A stretch of DNA of 64,000 nucleotides from Neoarius graeffei (lineage: Eukaryota; Chordata; Actinopteri; Siluriformes; Ariidae): NCBI RefSeq assembly GCF_027579695.1, contig NC_083572.1, positions 13,290,915 through 13,354,914 of the forward strand. Reading direction: 5' to 3'. Of this stretch, positions 57,293-64,000 are shown piece after piece. The notes beneath the pieces were generated by a model. The model was not told the origin of the DNA. It did not search any database and saw only the letters and a program-made list of their open reading frames with translations. A program made the translations under genes and the position numbers. The number at the start of each line of letters is the position of its first letter. Within the stretch, counting starts at the first letter, position 1.

Positions 57293-57490
57293 CCTTTTCA
57301 CGTGACGTCACGACAAACGCGGCCGCCATTTTGGACATGTACTACCAGTAGTTTACCACAGCCAACATTGAGGAACGGCAGCAAAGAAAGTTTTTACTTT
57401 CAGCAAGACTTCCATCATGCCACTATATTGTTGTGCACCTGGATGTAGTAACCATCAACAAACAAGGCAAGGTTTATCATTTTATCGGAC
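57293..57490 (+). mobile_element. Terminus plus THAP exon of the 39671-type element
   Basis: TAGACCCTTTTCACGTGACG then TCACGACAAACGCGGCCGCC resembles the end at 39671. About 125 bp inside, ATG 57417 opens MPLYCCAPGCSNHQQTRQGL then SFYR, a THAP N-terminus (C-x4-C). The frame is interrupted at about 57484 by a short palindromic repeat. This places a THAP exon next to the same kind of end as in the fdx2 intron. Confidence 0.6.
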
Positions 57491-57630
57491 CTTGCAGCTC
57501 GGTCTCGGTCTGCTTGTTTGGTCCGGACCAGAGTTCGGTGGTTTGTATTCAGACCAACCCAAAAGGTCCGGACCAAGGGAAATTTGGTTCGTTTGGTCCG
57601 GACCAAACAACGTAGGTGTGAATACACCAT
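57484..57630. mobile_element. Small palindromic insert with TTTGGTCCGGACCAAA cores
   Basis: Three GGTCCGGACC palindromes in about 100 bp (57520-57605), followed by GTAGGTGTGAATACACC. It is absent from the other THAP segments and breaks the frame after SFYR. Ends are uncertain. Confidence 0.5.
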
Positions 57631-58077
57631 TAGACACCAGGAAGATTGAATTCGCTTTTTGGGTCGCTCTTCTAGACAATAAAGTTGATATTCTACGTTT
57701 CACCTCCGACCCTTGCGTATGACCTTTAATAGAGCTGTATCTGGACATAGATTTGAATTGTGCCAGTTTGGTTGGTTTAAACCTGTATTAAGTCCACTGT
57801 GATGAGTCGGTAATTAAGAAAAAGTGAATTATGCTTATTTATTTGACTATTTTTCAAGGAAAAAAGTGGAGAATATTTCTCAGAACCCGGTCAGTAAAGA
57901 TCAATGATACACCCTGATAGGGTTGCCACCCGTCCCGTAAAATACGGAATCGTCCTTTATTTGGCAATTAAATCTTGTGTTCCGTATTGAACCGATACGG
58001 GACGCGATTTGTTCTGTATTTTCATAAATGTCCAATACACATGTCTGTCTCACACATATCAACACTAAATCTAATGC
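57631..58077. other. No gene seen
   Basis: Contains CGTCCCGTAAAATACGGAAT and GAACCGATACGGGACGCGAT, a loose inverted pair that may be another element's end. No domain-bearing frame. Confidence 0.4.
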
Positions 58078-58269
58078 TGTGTTCACACTTATACCGGTGT
58101 GAAAGTGGTATAACTGTATCGATACAAAGTATACCGGTACAGTTTAGTGCATCTGTCCACACTAGCGAGAAATGTTTGCGGTTTTCTTTCACGGTAGTTG
58201 AAATGCGCGTGCGCGAAATGTTTCCGTGGTTACCAAGTAACTTCCTTCCGAGAATATATGGCATCCGTT

Positions 58270-58745
58270 ATTTCGTGATCTCAAGAAAACAAAACAATTA
58301 TTCCGTGATCTCGAGAAAACAAAATTATTTCATGATCTCAGCTGGATCATTGTATCTCCGTCGGTAGAGACGAAGCCGGGCCAGTCTTCTGCGGAGGTGC
58401 CGCGGACTAATTTTGAAATTATCCCTTATTAAAAGACTTAATGCAATCTCTCCCTGTGTCAACCCCTGATCAAAATATTGCCTTATTAGGTGATCGATTA
58501 TTCCAGACATTTTAATGACCAAAGTTGCGTCTATACAGAATGAGAAATAGCCCCAAAGTCAGCATATCACAAGTCTCTTGGCGTACCTGAATGAACCATT
58601 TCTCAGCTGTTTACTCGAGATCATGAAATAATTGTTTTGTTTTCTCGAGATCACGGAATAATTGTTTTGTTTTCTTGAGATCTCGAATTAGTTGTGTTGT
58701 TTTCTTGAGATCCTGAATTAATTATGTCGTTATCTCGGGATAACA
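58270..58745. mobile_element. Inverted arrays of a 30-bp repeat around an HTH fragment
   Basis: The right array (58613-58740) has four direct units such as TCGAGATCATGAAATAATTG then TTTTGTTTTC, period exactly 30. The left array (58272-58340) has about two units in the opposite orientation (GATCTCGAGAAAACAAAA). The boundary of each unit is a partial palindrome ATCTCGAGAT. Between the arrays lies a minus-strand frame for a helix-turn-helix protein. Confidence 0.75.
58325..58510 (-). pseudogene. Integrase-type protein N-terminus (HTH)
   Basis: ATG 58510: MSGIIDHLIRQYFDQGLTQG, EIALSLLIRDNFKISPRHL, then RRRLARLRLYRRRYNDPAEI. The I..YF..GLT..EI......I..RHL.R.L...LYRRR pattern is the N-terminal HTH of DDE-integrase-like proteins that are multicopy in fish genomes; in those the integrase core follows. 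Here the frame stops after MK inside the left repeat array, so the catalytic part is absent. Family assignment is from memory. Confidence 0.55.
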
Positions 58746-59201
58746 AGGTGAATAAAAAAAAAAAAAAAAAAGGATTATATGAAGGGCCTCTCTTGGCTTC
58801 CGTACGGATGAAACATGTGTGTGCTTTTTGTTGTCAGTGTACAGTCTGTATTTCTGGTGGCCATTTATTCAATCGAATCGTATAAAACGCGCGAGGCAGT
58901 TGAGAAAGAAACAAACGAATCTCCATTCTTCACTATTTTATTCAGTGAAGACATCGATTGAGGTGTGTGACTTTGCGCATGCGCATTATATTTGTATCGA
59001 TACAGAGCCGCTTCATCTGTCCACACTACAGCGAAGCGCTACAGTACCGATACTGTACCGGTATGAAACCCATACATTTGTTGGTTTCGTACCGATACAG
59101 TTATACCGCTACAGTACCGGTATAGTTGCTAGTGTGGACAGGTGTTGCGGTACGAAAGTAGTTTCGTATCGGTACAAAATCCCTAGTGTGGACAGGGTAT
59201 A

Positions 59202-59633
59202 TCAATAATGAACAAAATAAAGCAGGAAATACTCCGTTGCGGGATCTACCCAGGACGCAAACCCCTCCGCTCTGTGCATCTGTGCCTGGCTGCCTGCGTC
59301 ACTGCGTGTGGCGCTGTCACGGTTGCCTAGAGACAGACAACACACACCGGCGCTGCTCAAAAAACCCGAGTTTTACAACCGCGCTTTGAAAGACAAAGAG
59401 TTACTCAGTGCAGCAAGGAGTAACAAGAAGTACACTTGGAAAAAGAAGTGAGGGAAATCTGTTGACTGTTTAAATCTGGTCTACTCCACAGACAAGAGAA
59501 ACACAACAGTTCCGGATGATCTCAGGACTGTTGAGGGAAGGAGAAATGTTTTGCACTTTCTTGTTTTCTGCATTCTTGAATAAGCAGACATACAGTACAT
59601 GTTTTGTTGTTTTTTGTTCTCTTTTTTCCTCTC
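59202..59633. other. Unique DNA between two elements, possible promoter
   Basis: CpG-containing stretch with GGTTGCCTAGAGAC at 59321-59334, which resembles an RFX X-box. No exon can be assigned on either strand. Confidence 0.3.
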
Positions 59634-59636
59634 TAA

Positions 59637-60694
59637 CGCTACGTTCACACTGCAAGGCTTAATGCTCATTCCGATTTTTTTGTGAAATCCGATTTTTTTG
59701 TGAGGTCGTTCACATTAACAAATATATGCGACTTGTATGTGATCCTCAGTATGAACGAAAAGCGACCTAAAAGTGTTCCGCATGCGCATTGCAGGATACG
59801 ACGACGTCACACGCACTGAGCATGGCCAGTGTTTACGGACGTAAAACCGCCCGGTTGCGGTATGACTCATCCAATCTAGCTTGGATAGCTGCATCCCCCC
59901 AAATGGAAATCAGCTCCCTAACCTCTGCGTCCTTCCATTGAGAAGATTCAGAACCTTCACAGCCCGAAGCGTCCCTCGCATTGATGTCATGCGCAGGGGC
60001 GCAGATACGTTTTTTGAACTGGGGGGGACAAAAAACTGGGGGGGGGACAAAGCTGCCAGCAAACCAACCCCAACCCCGATATGCCTGTCAAACTTGTTGT
60101 GGGTTACCATAGCAACCAAGCTCGAGCTCGCAACCTGTGCAGTCTGCGCAGCTCAACCAACCGAATATCAGTCTTTGTTTTGTTTTATGTGAGTTGTTGC
60201 AACTATGTATGTACTGCTGTGCACCTCAATAAACCGAATGGTAATTAGTCTTTTGATTTTTCCGTGAGGTTTGCCTTATGCAAAGAAAGACAGCATAGAC
60301 GTTTTTTCCTCCCTATAAGTGGGGGGGACCGAGCGAGGTGAATTTAAATCTGGGTGGGACGAGTCCCACCCTCTATCTGCGCCCGTGATTATGCGCCATG
60401 TTGTTGTAACTTTTTTTGAGAGACCCGCCGCCTACTTCAGCGCAGAATAGTGACGTTTGTGGCTTGTTGATGACGTGTAAGTCGGATGAATGCGACCTGG
60501 TGGTTCAGACTGAAGTCGCATATGAAAAGAGCGGATAGGGATCGGAATTAGGACCACATATCCAAACGGCCTGGGTCGGATTTGAAAAAATCGGATCTGT
60601 GTCGCTCATATTGTCAATAAAAGATCGGATACAGGTCACATATGGGCGAAAAGATCGGATTTGAGTCACTTCAGCCTGCAGTGTGAACGTAGCC
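59637..60694. mobile_element. TAA-flanked TIR element, 1058 bp
   Basis: The ends CGCTACGTTCACACTGCAAG and, in reverse, GGCTACGTTCACACTGCAGG are flanked by TAA at 59634-59636 and 60695-60697, which fits PIF/Harbinger. GATCGGAT and TCCGAT repeats fill the subterminal parts (59676-59700; 60530-60665). A second element is inserted at 59994-60387. Confidence 0.82.
59994..60387. mobile_element. hAT-like element nested in the TAA element, 394 bp
   Basis: The ends CAGGGGCGCAGATACG and, in reverse, CACGGGCGCAGATAGA are inverted repeats. The flanking octamers GTCATGCG and ATTATGCG match at 6 of 8. GGGGGGGACA runs occur near both ends. Confidence 0.82.
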
Positions 60695-60697
60695 TAA

Positions 60698-60977
60698 GTA
60701 AAAATGTCCCCAAGGTTCACAAAGAGAGTCCCTACACCAAGAACAGTTATGCACTTACATTTACAGTGATATTAAGTTCTCAATATATTTAGATTTTAAA
60801 AGTTCATTGTTGCCCACTTGTACATTATACATTTTTACAGCATTGGCAATAAAGCATTTCAAGCTTTAAGTATGAGTAATTGCTTTCTTGATCACCCCTT
60901 TACTAAAAACACCTACAAAATAAAACATACCACTGCTGCGGGCACCCCACCCCATGGGAGTCGTGCCCGTGATGGGC
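60698..60977. other. No gene seen
   Basis: Unique or highly diverged DNA leading into the LINE relic. Confidence 0.4.
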
Positions 60978-61066
60978 GTCCCTTATTCTACAAGTGCACA
61001 GTGGAGAGCGTCCTAACAAATTCCATCACTGTGTGGTACGGGAACTGCACAACTCAGGACAGAAAG
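60978..61066 (+). mobile_element. LINE relic, segment 1
   Basis: The frame reads LFYKCTVESVLTNSITVWYG then NCTTQDRK, part of the conserved region after the LINE reverse transcriptase domain. It resumes at 61821 after an insertion. Confidence 0.78.
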
Positions 61067-61820
61067 GTGGTGTTTACATTAGACCGTATCCGTATCGTTT
61101 TCGTTGCGGATGCACTGTCCGTGCACATTAAAACGCCGGGAAACGACTCCACAGGCGGAACAGTTAGAATCCGCCAGGGCCCACGTATTCAACCCAGTAC
61201 GTATCTGATCCGGTGCTGTGTAAACATTGAGGAACGAGGATACGCAGTGCTGAGCTCTAGCTGACGTCATCATTGGACAACGTCACTGTGACATCCACCT
61301 TCCTGATTCGCTGGCGTTGGTCATGCCACGTTGGTCATGTGAATGAGCAATACAGGAAGTGTGTTGAGGAAGTCATTAAGTGAATGAGCAATACAGGAAG
61401 TGTGTTGGTTACCGTAGCACTAAATAGTCTTGTTGTAATCGCAAAAAACGGCCGTTCTGCGAGGTGAAGAGTGTACCGAACACTGTTAGATCCTTCTAGC
61501 ATAAACACGAAGGCCATACACGGTGTAAAAAAGGCGTCATTGTAGTACCAGTACCGCCGATAACAGACTGGCATACTTCATTTTTTACAACGACATCCTT
61601 CCACTTGCAAGTGGTGAGTGACTTGCGCATGCCCGATATGCACTGGGATCATGTGACGTGCCGTCTAATTAGTCATGTGATTAGCGTATCCGTGTATTGG
61701 CGTTGCTGTGTGCACGGGGAACGGTTTTGTTGCGGGCACAGAAATTGTGTGTGTGTACGCGAATCGTTTTAAAAACGTTAATCTGATGATCTGCTGATTC
61801 GAAATAATGTAAACAGGGCC
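61067..61820. mobile_element. TIR element inserted in the LINE
   Basis: GTGTTTACATTAGACCG near the start and TAATGTAAACAGGG at the end are inverted (TGTTTACATTA shared). AAAGG of the LINE is repeated on both sides. The interior contains CCGTATCCGTATCG on the left and GCGTATCCGTGTATTG on the right. Family uncertain (hAT-like ends). Confidence 0.7.
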
Positions 61821-61957
61821 AAAGGCTCTCCAGCGTGTCATTAAAATGGCACAGTTCATCTGTGGGGCTGTCCTCCTCCCCCCACTACAGGACATTTACA
61901 ACAGCCGGGTCACAAAAAGGGCACAGAGCATCATCAGGGACCAAACACACCCACAAC
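61821..61957 (+). mobile_element. LINE relic, segment 2
   Basis: After CTCTCCAGCGTGTCATTAAA the frame gives MAQFICGAVLLPPLQDIYNS then RVTKRAQSIIRDQTHPQ, the classic LQDIY..R...RA..I..D.THP motif of L2/Rex1-type LINEs. It is cut at HPQ by the next insertion and ends with the first copy of its target octamer. Confidence 0.85.
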
Positions 61958-63520
61958 CACCGTTCGAACTACGGGGGTACTCGGGGGATCCGAGATCCCC
62001 TGAAACAGACATGAGATCCCTTGAAAACATGATTTGGGAAATGTTGGGGGGGTCTCTAAAATATTGGCAAAATGATGCTTATCGTGTGTAACGGGAAGCA
62101 TTTGCATATCCGAAGTGTTGTGTTTACATCAAAGATAAAATAAACCGATATGACAACGACTGCTGCTGCCAGGTTGGGGACACAAACTAGTAGAAAGGAA
62201 GTGTGCCAACACACTTCTTTTCTACTAGTTAGTGTCCCCAAAATTTTCCCATGACTTCTATCCATGTTTCTGTAGTTGCCCCTCTTTCCCACGGTTGTTT
62301 TGCTACAATGTTTGTAGTGGGTGTGGCCAGAGGCGATTTTTCTCACCAGGCAAGCCAATCAGCTGCTTGGGGCCCCCACCAGGTGGCGACAGAGAGTCGA
62401 AATTTGCACAGCAGTTGATAGAGAAATTTGCGAGTCGAGAGTGAAGAAGAATCGAAATTTGCGTTTTGAAAAGTCATTCGCTGAGTCTGACTCTCACGGG
62501 TTTCCCGTTTACAATAAGCTGTTGGGAGGAACAAAATGCTAAGCAGCCAATTGTGTGACCACATTTTTGAGTGACAAAAGTCTTCAAGCAATCAGCGCTT
62601 GCAGTCTGCAGAGGGATCCCTTCCTGCGCGTGCAACCACATGTTTGCACAAATCGGAAACCCTGTAGGCTATTAACGTGCACATATTGCGTGTTGGTAGA
62701 CCTCCATGGCTAAATTATTATGAAGAGAAACTATCCATCCGGGAGTGAAAAAAGAAAAGAAAAAAGAAGACGAGGGGAGAAGAAAGCAAGATGGTGGTAA
62801 GTCAGTAGCAATAATAATGAACAGAGACAATAGTATTTTTCCCTACCGTTGATAATGAATGATGTAGTGCAAATGGTGCTGGTCTTGTTTCACTCGCGCT
62901 AGCACGACCATACTTTATTTATGTTGTTTTTTTTTGTTGTGGGCGGGCGGTGGTGGGGCCCCCCAATGAATTTCTGATTGGGGCCCCACTAGACCCTAGA
63001 ATCGCCACTGGGTGTGGCAGTAGGTTGAGAAAGTGTTTATCATTCGGTGCATCTTCAGATCATACGAGTGCGAGTCGATTCTGCTTTAAGGTAAGATGCA
63101 TTTAATTATTCGTCTGCTGCGGGTTTGGAATCAGTAGCTTGACCGATTCGTTCATGTTTGTGGTGCCATTTGTTTGTTGACGCGTGTTGAAATGGAAGAT
63201 TGGTTGTTGACATGATTTCCAGTGATGCTTTGGTGCTGCTGTGGATCAGATGTGTTGAGTAGCCTGACTGTTTTTTTTTTTTTCTTGCGTGTGGTATCAT
63301 TGTTGACGCGAGGTTGTTTTTTGAACATGCCAAATTCAATGCGGACACGATTTCCCCTGATGAGTTATGACTTCAGACGCGATGCGTATGTGGAGTCCGC
63401 GTGATGTGCGCGTAAGATAGGCTTCTCATGTGTTTGGAGATCCGCGCTCTGAGACAAGTGCAAGCACCCCCAAGGGAAAAAAAGGGACCCCCCGAAAATA
63501 TCGGCATAGTTCGAACACTG
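61958..63520. mobile_element. hAT-type element inserted in the LINE
   Basis: Exact 8-bp duplications CCCACAAC at 61950-61957 and 63521-63528. The ends CACCGTTCGAACTACG and, in reverse, CAGTGTTCGAACTATG match at 13 of 16. It contains another hAT-type element (62328-63010). ACTAGTAGAAAAGAAGTGTG and its inverse lie near 62188-62230 as a small hairpin. Confidence 0.9.
62328..63010. mobile_element. hAT-type element, innermost layer, 683 bp
   Basis: Exact 8-bp duplications GGTGTGGC at 62320-62327 and 63011-63018. The ends CAGAGGCGATTTTTCTCACC and, in reverse, CAGTGGCGATTCTAGGGTCT share CAGnGGCGATT. GGGGCCCC palindromes lie next to both ends. No transposase. Confidence 0.95.
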
Positions 63521-63700
63521 CCCACAACACAGACTATTCACGCTCCTACCATCTGGTAGACGCTACAGGAGTGTGAAAGCAAGGACTACTAGACTGACAA
63601 ACAGTTTTTACCCCCAGGCCATCAGGCTTTTGAACCACGGATTATAATCACCATCTACCGTACCTCTATATTAGCAATTTTGCACAGGACATTGCACAGT
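63521..63700 (+). mobile_element. LINE relic, segment 3 (3' end)
   Basis: It resumes at the target duplication and reads RLFTLLPSGRRYRSVKARTT after repair of small shifts, then NSFYPQAIRLLNHGL and a stop. This is the LINE C-terminus, followed by a short 3' UTR. The three segments align to one continuous LINE tail once the two insertions are removed. Confidence 0.85.
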
Positions 63701-63703
63701 ATA

Positions 63704-64000
63704 CAGTGGTGCTTGAAAGTTTGTGAACCTTTTAGAATTTTCTATATTTGCACACGGTCCTGCACACCGGCTTGGAGGAATTTTAGCCCATTCCTCCAGA
63801 CAGAACAGCTTCAACTCTGGGATGTTGGTGGGTTTCCTCACATGAACTGCTCGCTTCAGGTCCTTCCACAACATTTCCATTGGCCATTCCAAAACATTAA
63901 CTTTATTCTTCTTTAACCATTCTTTGGTAGAACGACTTGTGTCCTTAGGGTCATTGTCTTGCTGCATGACCCACCTTCTCTTGAGATTCAGTTCATGGAC
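63704..64000 (-). mobile_element. Tc1-like element, cut by the window edge
   Basis: The end CAGTGGTGCTTGAAAGTTTG is preceded by TA. The minus-strand frame reads MQQDNDPKDTSRSTKEWLK (second catalytic Asp; the usual DPKHT is DPKDT) and KNKVNVLEWPMEMLWKDLKR. A segment that should read SQSPDLNPIENLW is deleted, removing the catalytic Glu. It is a relic of the same family as 24056-25555. Confidence 0.9.

Larger units (their letters stand above)
58078..59201. mobile_element. TIR element with GTACCGGTA-type repeats
   Basis: It opens GCTGTGTTCACACTTATACC and closes near CCCTAGTGTGGACAGGG. Both halves hold many TACCGGTAC, CGATACAG and TGTCCACACTA motifs in opposite orientation (58095-58165 and 59000-59195). 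It is interrupted by the 30-bp-repeat unit at about 58270-58745. No transposase. Confidence 0.65.

Noticed and set aside
60818-61264. 148-codon plus-strand frame
   Set aside because: It fuses a LINE segment with the TIR element inserted at 61067, so it is not a gene.

Overview
This is a repeat-choked stretch of a ray-finned fish nuclear genome. Sixteen copies of one tRNA-headed SINE, many Tc1-like, hAT-like, TTAA-target and TAA-target DNA elements, long microsatellites and split protein-coding exons with GT/AG junctions all point to a teleost. The SINE type suggests an ostariophysan, possibly a catfish; that last step is inference. The SINEs carry RNA-polymerase-III promoter boxes but are not tRNA genes. 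I found no rRNA, CRISPR or prokaryotic feature.

Three host genes can be supported, all on the minus strand. (1) A single-exon FoxD-class forkhead gene lies at 4609-5415, with a tandem and palindromic satellite just past its 3' end. (2) zglp1, a GATA-type zinc-finger germ-cell regulator, has four coding exons between 29255 and 23840; all but one junction can be read to the base. (3) fdx2, the mitochondrial [2Fe-2S] ferredoxin of Fe-S cluster assembly, has four exons between 44960 and 39347; its first exon, with the start codon and transit peptide, was not found. fdx2 and zglp1 are neighbours in the same order and strand in human (19p13.2), so the pair looks like conserved synteny.

Layout: 1-4500 microsatellites, unique AT-rich DNA and the satellite; 4.6-5.4 kb foxd; 6-23 kb SINEs, nested Tc1 elements, an inverted pair of hAT/ZMYM-like relics and a hAT-like element with a further element inside; 23.8-29.3 kb zglp1 with intronic Tc1 and TTAA elements; 29.3-39.3 kb intergenic, with a composite element bounded by Tc1-like ends at 34080-38514 and a possible promoter region near 33.0-33.7 kb; 39.3-45 kb fdx2, whose introns hold a THAP-bearing element and a Tc1 relic split by a hAT; 45-64 kb almost wholly transposons, nested up to three deep, with one apparently intact Tc1-like transposase (53604-54626).

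The most unusual material is transposon biology. A TIR family seems to carry a THAP exon at one end and a YLD...W...Y-type exon, facing inward, at the other. Inverted arrays of a 30-bp repeat flank an integrase-type HTH fragment. A 41-bp minisatellite, whose period is not a multiple of three, has grown inside a THAP-like exon. Many insertions can be dated relative to each other by exact target-site duplications.
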